Shown piece by piece: positions 1 to 6,769 of a stretch of DNA of 12,214 nt. Source of the stretch: an uncultured Lachnospiraceae bacterium (lineage in GTDB: Bacteria > Bacillota > Clostridia > Lachnospirales > Lachnospiraceae); contig CAMWTF010000036.1 of assembly GCA_947177105.1 (NCBI GenBank), positions 1 through 12,214 on the forward strand. The letters run 5' to 3'. A program made the position numbers and the translations under genes. The notes beneath the pieces are model-generated. The model worked only from the letters and a program-made list of their open reading frames with translations. It did not search any database and had not been told where the DNA came from. Each line of letters starts with the position of its first letter. Position 1 is the stretch's first letter.

Positions 1-1150
1 GTCCCACCCGGTCAAACAGCATCAGCTTGGCAAAATTGGCCGCCGCCAGTGTGCCGCCGCAGAGGACGGCCGTGCGCAGTTCCTTCCACAGGATCCTGGG
101 CACGTCCCCATAGCAGATCTCCCCCAGAGAAAGGCCGCGGATAATGGTCACACTGGCCTGTCCGCCCGCATTGCCGCCGGTGTCCATCAACATGGGGATA
201 AACGCGGTCAATGCCACATAGACGCTGAGGGCGTCCTCAAAGGAAGTGATGATGCTGCCGGTAAAGGTGGCGGACACCATCAGAAGCAGCAGCCAGGGTA
301 TTCTCTTTTTGTAGGTCTCCCACACGGAGGTGCGCATATAGGGCTTGTCACTGGGCACCAAAGCCGCCATCTTCTCCATATCCTCGGTGGCCTCTTCCTC
401 GATGACATCCACAATATCGTCCACGGTGATAATGCCCACCAGACGATTCTCATTGTCCACCACCGGCATGGCTGTAAAGCCGTATTTCTGGAATTGATGG
501 GCAACCTCCTCCTGATCGGTATGGGTGTGTACGGACACCACGTTCTCATGCATAATCTCCCCGATGATCTCGTCGGGCTGACTGAGCAGCAGATAACGCA
601 GCGCCACCGTGCCTAAGAGCTTTCGCTGGGCATCCAGCACATAGCAGATATTGATGGTCTCGCTGTCCAGCCCCACTCTGCGTATCCGGTCGATGGCGCC
701 CTCCACCGTCAGGTTCTCCTTCAGGTCCACGTATTCCACTGTCATGATACTGCCCGCGGAATCTTCGGGATAGCGCAGCAGATGGTTAATATCCCGGCGG
801 GTCTCCGGGCTGGCATTCTCCAACAGGCGCTTCACTACGTTTGCCGGCATCTCCTCCAGCAAATCCACGGCGTCATCGGCCATCAGGTTGTCGATGATGC
901 TGGCCGCCTCCCGGTCCGTCAGGGAGGTGATAACCATCTGCTGCAGATCCACATCCAGATAGGAAAAAATATCCGCCGCCAGATCTTTGGGCAGGATTCT
1001 GAAAGCCTTGACCATACTCTGTTCCGGCAGTTCTTCCATACACGCGGCTATATCCGCGTCATTCAGGTCCACCAACAGCTGGCGTAGCCTGGTATACTGC
1101 TGCGTCTGCAGCAGCTCCTGTATTGTCTCAAATTCCTTTAACTGCTCCAT
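1..1150 (-). CDS. mgtE: Magnesium transporter MgtE, 3' end cut by the window edge
   Basis: MgtE is a homodimeric inner-membrane Mg2+ channel whose cytosolic N and CBS domains close the pore when Mg2+ is plentiful. I translated 383 codons from ATG 1150; the reading frame is open to base 2, so roughly the last 60-70 residues of a ~450-residue protein lie outside. In order I see a helical N domain (about 1-130) ending in the family motif RYPEDSAGSIM (127-136), two CBS domains (about 137-195 and 200-255, the second with MPVVDNENRLVGIITVDDI), a charged connecting helix (255-275), and the first membrane helices from about 284. The pore signature PMLMDTGGNAGGQ lies at 319-331. The start is supported by AAGGAG seven bases upstream. 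The gene has its own promoter at 1274-1302 and a ~117-nt leader. Identification is firm; only the C-terminus is unseen. Confidence 0.95.
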   Translation of the reverse strand, partial: MEQLKEFETIQELLQTQQYTRLRQLLVDLNDADIAACMEELPEQSMVKAFRILPKDLAADIFSYLDVDLQQMVITSLTDREAASIIDNLMADDAVDLLEEMPANVVKRLLENASPETRRDINHLLRYPEDSAGSIMTVEYVDLKENLTVEGAIDRIRRVGLDSETINICYVLDAQRKLLGTVALRYLLLSQPDEIIGEIMHENVVSVHTHTDQEEVAHQFQKYGFTAMPVVDNENRLVGIITVDDIVDVIEEEATEDMEKMAALVPSDKPYMRTSVWETYKKRIPWLLLLMVSATFTGSIITSFEDALSVYVALTAFIPMLMDTGGNAGGQASVTIIRGLSLGEICYGDVPRILWKELRTAVLCGGTLAAANFAKLMLFDRVG

Positions 1151-1232
1151 AGCATTTCTCCTTATGATGATTTTCTATGTGACTGCAACTTCGCCCGGGA
1201 ACGGGCTCACTACTGCTTTTACTGCTCTTCAT
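1128..1232 (-). CDS. Possible 34-codon upstream ORF in the mgtE leader
   Basis: A short reading frame starts at ATG 1232, six bases after a purine-rich AAAGGTGGTGG that could serve as ribosome binding site. It runs 34 codons in the mgtE leader, passes over the mgtE ribosome binding site, and stops (TGA, 1128-1130) inside mgtE in another frame, an overlap of 23 bases. The predicted peptide begins MKSSKSSSEPVPGRSCSHIE. Codons 9-14 lie over a 5-bp G+C hairpin (GCCCG/CGGGC, 1193-1206). Ribosomes reading this ORF would melt the mgtE start region, so a coupling or leader-peptide role is possible. Magnesium transporter genes of enterobacteria do have proline-containing leader ORFs, but I recognise no homology here and composition alone does not prove translation. 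Confidence 0.35.
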   Translation of the reverse strand: MKSSKSSSEPVPGRSCSHIENHHKEKCYGAVKGI

Positions 1233-1273
1233 AAAAAACCACCACCTTTCTGAGAAACACTTTTTACCTGTCT

Positions 1274-1302
1274 ATTTTACGATTGTGTCCTTTTCTTGTC
1301 AA
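1274..1302 (-). promoter_or_regulatory. Sigma-A promoter for mgtE
   Basis: On the minus strand a perfect -35 box TTGACA (1297-1302) is separated by exactly 17 bp from TAAAAT (1274-1279). The -10 box contains the TAA stop codon of the upstream YigZ-like gene, so the promoter is embedded in the end of that gene. Initiation near 1267 would give a leader of about 117 nt before the mgtE ATG. This means mgtE can be transcribed independently of yigZ. Confidence 0.8.
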
Positions 1303-1933
1303 CAAAACTTATTTCTTTTTTACACTCCCAGCCGATCCTGCCGCAGGTGGCTTCCACCAGTTCTTTTTGCAGGCCCGCGGCCTGGTCCGCGGGAATCCGG
1401 AGAGTCAGCAGCACCTCCTGCCCATACTGGCTGTCCACAGGCTCCAGACCATGCTGCCCCAATATGTAGAGGACCTTTCCAACGCCGTTGTAGTCTGTCT
1501 GCAGGCTGATCTCCATCCCCTGTGTCATAACGCCCACTATGCAATTGTCCAGTCCTGCCTTCACCGCCTGGGTATAAGCCCTGACCAGTCCGCCCGTGCC
1601 CAGCAGTATGCCGCCGAAATACCGGGTAACCACCACCGCCACATTGCGGATTTCCTCCGCCAGCAGCACTTCCAGCATGGGCCTGCCCGCCGTGCCGCTG
1701 GGTTCCCCGTCGTCGCTGCAGCGGGTCAACTCCCCCCTGCCGCCGATAACGAAGGCGCTGCAATTGTGCCTGGCGTCCCAGTATTTTTTCTTTATCTCCT
1801 CAATGAAAGCCGCCGCCTCCTGCTCGGTCTCCACCCTGCGCACCGTGGCGATAAAGCGGGATTTTTTCTCCACGATCTCCCCCTGTCCGCCCTCAAGCAC
1901 CACCCGATAATTTATATTCTGTTCCGATGCCAT
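1277..1933 (-). CDS. YigZ / IMPACT family protein
   Basis: This 218-residue protein belongs to the YigZ/IMPACT (UPF0029) family, cytosolic proteins of unsettled function; the eukaryotic member IMPACT acts in translation control, and the bacterial role is not established. The N-terminal domain (about 10-125) carries the diagnostic segments DARHNCSAF (53-61), DDGEPSGTAGRPML (74-87) and VVTRYFGGILLGTGGLVRAY (101-120). The C-terminal part (about 140-208) fits the smaller DUF1949-like ferredoxin-fold domain normally attached in bacteria. Full length for the family. The ATG at 1933 has AGGGGG seven bases upstream. It is divergent from the penicillin-binding protein gene, and mgtE lies 126 bp downstream on the same strand but has a separate promoter. 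Confidence 0.92.
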   Translation of the reverse strand: MASEQNINYRVVLEGGQGEIVEKKSRFIATVRRVETEQEAAAFIEEIKKKYWDARHNCSAFVIGGRGELTRCSDDGEPSGTAGRPMLEVLLAEEIRNVAVVVTRYFGGILLGTGGLVRAYTQAVKAGLDNCIVGVMTQGMEISLQTDYNGVGKVLYILGQHGLEPVDSQYGQEVLLTLRIPADQAAGLQKELVEATCGRIGWECKKEISFVDKKRTQS

Positions 1934-1977
1934 AATGCCGCCCCCTATATGTATTAAGCGTTTTGCAGCCTTCTATC

Positions 1978-2007
1978 AGTATATCCCAAAAGTGCCTGCC
2001 AGGCCAA
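1978..2007 (-). promoter_or_regulatory. Probable promoter of the YigZ-like gene
   Basis: On the minus strand TATACT (1978-1983) lies 18 bp from TTGGCC (2002-2007). The -10 matches consensus at five of six positions; the -35 keeps only the TTG core. It sits about 45 bp upstream of the start codon in the divergent spacer. This is the best candidate between 1934 and 2143, but it is not strong. Confidence 0.5.
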
Positions 2008-2066
2008 TACTTTCTGATTAAAATACGAAAATTTTGTGAACAATTCTTAATATCCACCCGAACCCC

Positions 2067-2095
2067 TTTATTTACCAGAAAAAATTTGATATAAT
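2067..2095 (+). promoter_or_regulatory. Extended -10 promoter of the penicillin-binding protein gene
   Basis: A consensus TATAAT (2090-2095) is preceded by TGA (2087-2089), giving the extended -10 motif TGNTATAAT that can replace a good -35. The best-spaced -35 candidate is only TTTATT (2067-2072, 17 bp). Transcription from about 2102 would leave a 5' leader of about 42 nt, which contains a small inverted repeat AGGAC-GGA-GTCCT (2104-2116). Confidence 0.7.
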
Positions 2096-2143
2096 ATGCA
2101 AATAGGACGGAGTCCTGTACCACAATTGAAAGGAAGTCTCTCT

Positions 2144-4846
2144 ATGAATTATAGCAGAAAAGGCGTCCGGGCCAAGAAAAAAGCCCTGAATGCCAAATCA
2201 CAAAAAATAGGAAGAAAGGCCGCCCTGCTGGTGCTGGAACTCTTTCTGATCTCTGTCCTGGGGATAGGGGTCATCGGAGCCTCCGCCGGCATCGGCATGT
2301 TTAAGGGCATACTGGCCTCCACGCCCCAGATTACCCCCAGTCAGGTGGCCCCCGTGGGCGCCGCCACCTTCGTGTATGACTGCGAGGGCAACAAGCTGGA
2401 CGAGCTCATAGCCGTCAACTCCAACCGCATCATTGTAACCCAGGACAAGATTCCGGAGAACCTGGCACATGCTTTTGTGGCTCTTGAGGACGAGCGCTTC
2501 TACCAGCACAACGGCATAGACTACAAGAGCCTGGTACGTGCCGGTTACCAGTTCGTGAAAACCATGGGCGATGAGACCCAGGGCGCCAGCACCATCACCC
2601 AGCAGCTGCTGAAGAACACCATTTTCACCAGCTGGACCTCCGAAGGCGACAACATGATCAAAAAAATAAAGCGCAAATTCCAGGAGCAGTTTCTGGCCAT
2701 CGAATTGACCAAGACTCTGAGTAAGGATGAGGTCCTGGTGCGCTATATGAACACCATCAACCTGGGGCAGAATACCCTGGGCGTGGAGGCGGCCGCCCAG
2801 CGGTATTTCGGAAAAGCCTGCAGCGAACTGACCCTGTCTGAATGCGCAGTCATCGCCGCCATCACCCAGAACCCCAGCCGCTACAACCCCATCAGTCATC
2901 CTGACCAAAACGCGAAGCGCCGGAAGACATGTCTGGAAAATATGTTAAGACTGGAATTTATCAGTAAAGAAGAATATGATGAGGCCCTGGCGGACAATGT
3001 ATATGACCGGATTGAGAGCCACAATATCGACTACCTGCAAAACAGTTCCTCCAGCAGCTTTTTCGTGGACGCGGTGCAGCAGCAGGTCAAAAATGATCTG
3101 ATGGCCACGGGCATGAATGAGACCCTGACCGAGTTTATGCTGTATTCCGGCGGTCTGCGGATTATGACCACCATGGATCCCAAGATCCAGGCCATAGCGG
3201 ATGCCGAGGTAGCCAACCCGGACAATTATCCTCCCAATGTGAAATGGCTGCTGGACTACGCGCTGACCATTACCCATGCGGACGGCAGCCATGACAACTA
3301 CAGCAAAGAGATGATGACCAAGTACTTTAAGGAGAATGTGGATAAGAATTTCAATCTGATATTCACTTCTCAGGAGGCCGCCCTTGAGGCCATAGAGCAG
3401 TACCGCAGCACACTGTTAAAGGAGGGGGATGACTATGATGAATCCTATCATTTAAGCCCTCAGCCCCAGGCAGCCCTGGCCATCATAGAGCAGGAGACTG
3501 GCTATGTCCGCGCCATAGTGGGAGGCCGGGGAACCAAGGAGGGACGGCTTACTTTCAACCGCGCCACCGACGCCAAGAGACAGCCCGGCTCTACCTTCAA
3601 GGTACTGGCTTCCTATGCGCCTGCGCTTGACAGCTGCGGCATTACTCTGGCCAGCGTGTATATTGATTCCGCCTTTAACTATGCGGACGGCACACCTGTG
3701 CGGAACTGGTACGGGGAGGCATACAAGGGACCTGTGACTGTGCGTTATGCCATTGAGCAGTCCATGAATATCATTGCGGTAAAAACAATCACACAGATCA
3801 CGCCGAAGCTGGCCTATGACTATCTGCTCAATTTCGGCTTCACCACCCTGACCACCGGCAAAGTAGTGGGAAATCAGGTGCTGGGGGATATAAACCAGGC
3901 AACTGCGCTGGGCGGTCTGACCGATGGTGTCACCCCCCTGGAGTTGACCGCGGCCTACGCCACCATTGCCAACGGCGGCGTCTACAACGAGCCCAAGCTC
4001 TATACCAGAGTCGAGGATGCGGACGGCAATGTTATTCTGGACAACACCGGCTTTGAAGACAGCCATCGGGTACTGCAGGAATCCACGGCATTTTTATTGA
4101 CAGATGCCATGGTGGACGTAGTGACCAAGGGTACCGGTACCGCCGCCAACTTCAGCCGGGAGATGGCTATCGCCGGCAAAACCGGCACCACCTCCAGCAA
4201 TGTGGATGTGTGGTTTGCCGGCTTTACCCCATATTACACCTGCGCCACCTGGGTTGGCTATGACAACAATGTACACATGAGCAGCAAAAGAGGGGAAAAC
4301 AACGAGACCAATATCGCCAAGACAATCTGGCACAACGTGATGGAACAGATCCATGCCGAGCTGCCCAGTCAGGCTTTCTATGTTCCCACAGGAGTGATCC
4401 AATACACCGTATGTAAGGATTCCGGCAAAGTCCCTAATCCCGGCGTGTGTCCGGCAGCCTCTCTGAGTTCGGAGTATTTTGCGGCGGGAACGGAACCCAC
4501 CGAGGTATGCGACGTACACTACAGCGGCTTGATCTGTGAGTATGACCAGCTGCCTGCAAGCGCGGAGTGTCCCTTCACTTATCCCGGCATAGCCACCAGA
4601 CTGCCGGCGGAGGATCCTTCCCTGGAGGCCGGATCCACCGTACAGGTGACACAGCCGGACGGCTCCATAGCCTATATTAACCCGAATGTACAGAACACCT
4701 GCCATCACAATGCCAGCTTCTTTCTCACCCCGAATTATGAGGTCATTTTAAGCAGCGAGCAGGCCGAACTGGAATTGCGGCATCAACTGTTACAGCCAAC
4801 ACTGCCGATACAGCCAGACGGATTATTGCCCAATGCCGACGGCTGA
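2144..4846 (+). CDS. Class A penicillin-binding protein (PBP1A-type bifunctional transglycosylase/transpeptidase)
   Basis: This 900-residue enzyme polymerises lipid II glycan chains and cross-links their stem peptides on the outer face of the membrane. A basic cytoplasmic tail (1-25) precedes one membrane helix (about 26-49). The GT51 domain shows EDERF with catalytic Glu115, GASTITQQLLKN (147-158), RKFQE with the second conserved Glu181, and KDEVLVRYMN (194-203), where Val199 occupies the usual Glu of KxxILExYLN. The transpeptidase domain has PGSTFK (Ser483 nucleophile, Lys486), SMN (540-542) and AGKTGT (678-682). The tail after about 745 contains six cysteines (757, 769, 789, 798, 809, 853). 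I chose ATG 2144, not the in-frame ATG at 2096, because AGGAAG lies seven bases before it and 2096 falls at the promoter. It is monocistronic, ending at a strong terminator. Confidence 0.95.
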   Translation: MNYSRKGVRAKKKALNAKSQKIGRKAALLVLELFLISVLGIGVIGASAGIGMFKGILASTPQITPSQVAPVGAATFVYDCEGNKLDELIAVNSNRIIVTQDKIPENLAHAFVALEDERFYQHNGIDYKSLVRAGYQFVKTMGDETQGASTITQQLLKNTIFTSWTSEGDNMIKKIKRKFQEQFLAIELTKTLSKDEVLVRYMNTINLGQNTLGVEAAAQRYFGKACSELTLSECAVIAAITQNPSRYNPISHPDQNAKRRKTCLENMLRLEFISKEEYDEALADNVYDRIESHNIDYLQNSSSSSFFVDAVQQQVKNDLMATGMNETLTEFMLYSGGLRIMTTMDPKIQAIADAEVANPDNYPPNVKWLLDYALTITHADGSHDNYSKEMMTKYFKENVDKNFNLIFTSQEAALEAIEQYRSTLLKEGDDYDESYHLSPQPQAALAIIEQETGYVRAIVGGRGTKEGRLTFNRATDAKRQPGSTFKVLASYAPALDSCGITLASVYIDSAFNYADGTPVRNWYGEAYKGPVTVRYAIEQSMNIIAVKTITQITPKLAYDYLLNFGFTTLTTGKVVGNQVLGDINQATALGGLTDGVTPLELTAAYATIANGGVYNEPKLYTRVEDADGNVILDNTGFEDSHRVLQESTAFLLTDAMVDVVTKGTGTAANFSREMAIAGKTGTTSSNVDVWFAGFTPYYTCATWVGYDNNVHMSSKRGENNETNIAKTIWHNVMEQIHAELPSQAFYVPTGVIQYTVCKDSGKVPNPGVCPAASLSSEYFAAGTEPTEVCDVHYSGLICEYDQLPASAECPFTYPGIATRLPAEDPSLEAGSTVQVTQPDGSIAYINPNVQNTCHHNASFFLTPNYEVILSSEQAELELRHQLLQPTLPIQPDGLLPNADG

Positions 4847-4865
4847 TAAAGTGTGAGAAGAACTG

Positions 4866-4907
4866 CGTAAAAAAGGAAACCTTGCAAATCAGGTTTCCTT
4901 TTTTACG
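4866..4907 (+). terminator. Rho-independent terminator of the penicillin-binding protein gene
   Basis: A perfect 16-bp inverted repeat (4866-4881 and 4892-4907) encloses a 10-base loop. The core stem GGAAACC/GGTTTCC is flanked by six A and six T residues, so the T run follows the G+C part of the hairpin. It starts 19 bases after the stop codon. Confidence 0.88.
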
Positions 4908-4971
4908 TGGTCATCTCACGGCTCTACATAATATCTATTTAGCCACATATACTATTCATGAGGTGATTTCT

Positions 4972-5490
4972 ATGAAGCTTTTAAAGCGATATGCAATAAT
5001 AGGAATAATTTTTGTTCTAATCACAGGGACACTCGCTCACTTTGTATATGATTGGTCAGGCAAAAATCAGATAGTTGGTCTTTTTACACCAATTAATGAA
5101 TCTATATGGGAACATATGAAATTGCTATTTTTTCCAATGTTCATATACGCACTTATAATGATTTTGAAGTTTCGTAAAAAATACCCCTGTATTTCTTCAT
5201 CGCTATGCTTTGGGATATTAATTGGAACACTGCTAATCCCCCTTTTTTACTATGCCTATACTACTATTTTAGGTAAAAATATCTTCCTATTGGACATCTG
5301 CACATTCATTTTAAGTATCATTATCGCCTTTGCGCTTTCTTACAAACTTACGATGTCCTGCAGACTGGAAACTTACAAATATTTGCTGTGTATTTTGGTG
5401 TGCATCCTCTTTGTATGTTTTTTAGCATTCACTTTCCACCCTCCGGATACTACCATTTTTCAAGATCCCACAATCTCTGCCACAACGTAA
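4972..5490 (+). CDS. Small multispanning membrane protein, DUF6512-like
   Basis: This 172-residue protein is almost entirely hydrophobic, with about five membrane helices (roughly 8-25, 50-66, 78-100, 106-125, 140-155). Conserved-looking signatures are HFVYDWSGKNQIVGLFTPIN (23-42), the following ESIWEHMKLLFFP, and a C-terminal TFHPPDTTIFQDP. From memory these resemble the DUF6512 family common in Clostridia and Bacilli, whose function is unknown; I cannot confirm this by search. The start is ATG 4972, five bases after GAGGTGA; the frame stays open upstream to 4882, but that ATG lies inside the preceding terminator. The gene is about one third G+C, far below its neighbours, with A/T-ending codons, suggesting separate ancestry. 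A weak TATACT (4948-4953) is the only promoter hint. It converges on a tRNA gene. Confidence 0.8.
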   Translation: MKLLKRYAIIGIIFVLITGTLAHFVYDWSGKNQIVGLFTPINESIWEHMKLLFFPMFIYALIMILKFRKKYPCISSSLCFGILIGTLLIPLFYYAYTTILGKNIFLLDICTFILSIIIAFALSYKLTMSCRLETYKYLLCILVCILFVCFLAFTFHPPDTTIFQDPTISATT

Positions 5491-5524
5491 GCAGCTATTT
5501 GATTACCCTTAAATTATACAACAA

Positions 5525-5551
5525 AAAAACCTTGATTGTCTCAAGGTTTTT
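5525..5551. terminator. Bidirectional terminator between the membrane protein gene and tRNA-Thr
   Basis: An 11-bp stem (5525-5535 with 5541-5551) with a 5-base loop has core CCTTGA/TCAAGG. On the minus strand it is followed by seven T residues and lies three bases beyond the tRNA 3' end; on the plus strand it ends in five T residues about 35 bases after the membrane protein stop codon. It can therefore serve both convergent transcripts, more convincingly the tRNA. Confidence 0.82.
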
Positions 5552-5554
5552 CTA

Positions 5555-5627
5555 AGCTGCTGACGGGAATCGGACCCGTGACCTCCGCACTACCAATGCG
5601 ACGCTCTACCGACTGAGCCACAGCAGC
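5555..5627 (-). tRNA. tRNA-Thr (anticodon GGT)
   Basis: The 73-nt sequence folds into a full cloverleaf on the minus strand: acceptor stem GCTGCTG/CAGCAGC, D arm GCTC/GAGC with G18-G19 in its loop, anticodon stem TCGCA/TGCGG with loop TTGGTAG, 5-base variable region, and T stem ACGGG/CCCGT. The anticodon GGT (complement at 5592-5594) reads ACC and ACT, so it is a threonine tRNA. The discriminator base is T and no CCA is encoded. The T-loop reads TCCGATT, so position 55 is C where nearly all tRNAs have T; see findings. It has its own strong promoter and terminator, so it is a single-gene unit. Confidence 0.96.
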
Positions 5628-5658
5628 AGGTTGTGATGTTCTCTCAACCACAAAAGAT

Positions 5659-5687
5659 ATTTTATCAAAAGAAATTGTATTTGTCAA
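5659..5687 (-). promoter_or_regulatory. Strong sigma-A promoter of tRNA-Thr
   Basis: On the minus strand TTGACA (5682-5687) and TAAAAT (5659-5664) are separated by exactly 17 bp. Initiation near 5652 would give about 25 nt of 5' precursor before the mature tRNA end. The surrounding region 5690-5733 is A+T-rich and could act as an upstream element. Confidence 0.88.
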
Positions 5688-5733
5688 CATAAATTGAACA
5701 ATTTTTTTCTACAATTTTTATAAAAACCTGAAA

Positions 5734-6030
5734 CTAGAAATACTTGTTCTTGGTCTTGCGGAGCAGGAAACGCACCTGATAGCCGTGCTGCTCGCACAGG
5801 GTGTTAATCACGCTCTCTGCCTCCTGGACCGCATTGTCGTTGACACAGAAGATACAGTACCCCTTCTTCCGGCCCAGTCGGAAGATACCGCCCTTATTCC
5901 ACCGGATAAAGTAGGATATCCTGTTCTGCAGCAGCTCTCTCTCTATAGCCTGCTTACAATCCAGGTCGCCCACTTCGCACAATTCTATCTCATTATTTAC
6001 TTTTACCATACTATATAATGTCTGCTGCAT
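5734..6030 (-). CDS. Conserved-looking small protein of unknown function
   Basis: I do not recognise this family with certainty. The product is about 98 residues, mixed alpha/beta by eye, soluble, with four cysteines and a basic C-terminus (RFLLRKTKNKYF). The segment CKQAIERELLQNRISYFIRW followed later by GYCIFCVNDNAVQEAESVIN suggests a small domain of alternating helix and strand. It lacks a signal peptide or membrane helix. The start is uncertain: ATG 6030 is preceded by a GGGGAT-like site, ATG 6009 (MVKVNNEIELC) has no clear ribosome binding site, and the frame is open back to GTG 6045. A good sigma-A promoter lies at 6086-6114, so the gene can be transcribed alone; with no clear terminator after tetR, read-through from the efflux operon is also possible. 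Confidence 0.72.
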   Translation of the reverse strand: MQQTLYSMVKVNNEIELCEVGDLDCKQAIERELLQNRISYFIRWNKGGIFRLGRKKGYCIFCVNDNAVQEAESVINTLCEQHGYQVRFLLRKTKNKYF

Positions 6031-6085
6031 CCAACCCATCCCCACATATCTGCAATTGCCGCCCGCCGCATCTAGGGCTAATCGG

Positions 6086-6114
6086 ATTATAGCACATCAA
6101 AGAATCTTTTTCAA
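6086..6114 (-). promoter_or_regulatory. Sigma-A promoter of the small unknown gene
   Basis: On the minus strand TTGAAA (6109-6114) and a consensus TATAAT (6086-6091) are 17 bp apart. The promoter begins just past the stop codon of the TetR gene. Initiation near 6079 gives a leader of about 50 nt. Confidence 0.82.
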
Positions 6115-6124
6115 GTTCCTTATT

Positions 6125-6766
6125 CTACTTCCATTCCTTCCGGCCATAATTCTCCCGCATCTGGCTGAGAATGTAAGGCTTCAGTTCCGCCGACGTGATC
6201 TGTCCTATATCGGGAAAACTTATGCTTGCCATAAAACATACTATCTGGGATCCCACCGCATAGCAGAGATAGCCTATGGGCAGATCCGTCCGCAGCTCTC
6301 CTCTCTCCATGCCCTCTCGAATCAAATTGCGCAGCATTGTGACCAATGTATAATTCTCCTGCCCTGCCTCCCTGATCCGCTCCTGGAGCTTCAGCCCGCA
6401 GATGGAGGTGTCCGTCAATAGATGAATGAAATGCAGGAAACACTCCCGCTCCGCCATTTTATCCTCCAGCACCTCCAGCAGGTATTCCATCTGGTCAAAA
6501 AAACTGGTGCGCTTACAAAGCTCTGTCTTCACCTCCTCCTGTATGCATACCATTGCGTGCAGGATGGCGCTGACGATGATCTCCTCACGGGTGTCAAAAT
6601 AGTCATAGGCCGTACCTTTGCCGATGCCCGCCTTACGGGTGATATCCGACACCTTGAGGGTGCGGATGTCCACCCCCTCAAGGATCAGTTCCATCACTCC
6701 CCGGTAAAGCTGCCGCACCTTGTCCGGTATCTGTTCCTTTGGTTCAAATCCAGTTATCTTTCTCAT
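6125..6766 (-). CDS. TetR/AcrR-family transcriptional regulator
   Basis: A 213-residue dimeric repressor-type protein. The N-terminal DNA-binding domain (about 15-62) has the family helix-turn-helix, LKVSDITRKAGIGKGTAYDY (37-56), followed by FDTREEII. The all-helical remainder (65-205) is the variable ligand-binding and dimerisation part, with a hydrophobic cavity-like stretch near 160-185. The ATG lies three bases after the RND stop codon, and its ribosome binding site GAGGAA sits in the last codons of that gene, so the two are co-transcribed and probably translationally coupled. The palindrome at 10955-10974 upstream of the operon is the obvious operator, implying autorepression and control of the exporter. 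The inducer cannot be read from sequence. Confidence 0.93.
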   Translation of the reverse strand: MRKITGFEPKEQIPDKVRQLYRGVMELILEGVDIRTLKVSDITRKAGIGKGTAYDYFDTREEIIVSAILHAMVCIQEEVKTELCKRTSFFDQMEYLLEVLEDKMAERECFLHFIHLLTDTSICGLKLQERIREAGQENYTLVTMLRNLIREGMERGELRTDLPIGYLCYAVGSQIVCFMASISFPDIGQITSAELKPYILSQMRENYGRKEWK

Positions 6767-6769
6767 CTC

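Noticed and set aside
1151..1276. M-box or other known metal riboswitch ahead of mgtE
   Set aside because: The leader is about 117 nt and I could not recognise the conserved M-box sequence blocks or a terminator hairpin; a covariance search would decide.
1283..1957. A 224-codon plus-strand open frame over the YigZ-like gene
   Set aside because: The minus strand carries the diagnostic YigZ/IMPACT motifs; the plus frame has no ribosome binding site or recognisable domain.
2096..2143. A 16-codon N-terminal extension of the penicillin-binding protein
   Set aside because: The ATG at 2096 abuts the -10 box, before the expected transcription start, and has no ribosome binding site.
4882..4971. A 30-codon N-terminal extension of the DUF6512-like protein
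   Set aside because: The upstream in-frame start codon lies in the loop of the preceding terminator; the ATG at 4972 has a good GAGGTGA site and begins the usual basic-hydrophobic N-terminus.
4908..5627. Attachment-site duplication of the tRNA 3' end marking an integrated element
   Set aside because: I looked for a copy of the tRNA 3' sequence flanking the A+T-rich gene and saw none, and no integrase is present.
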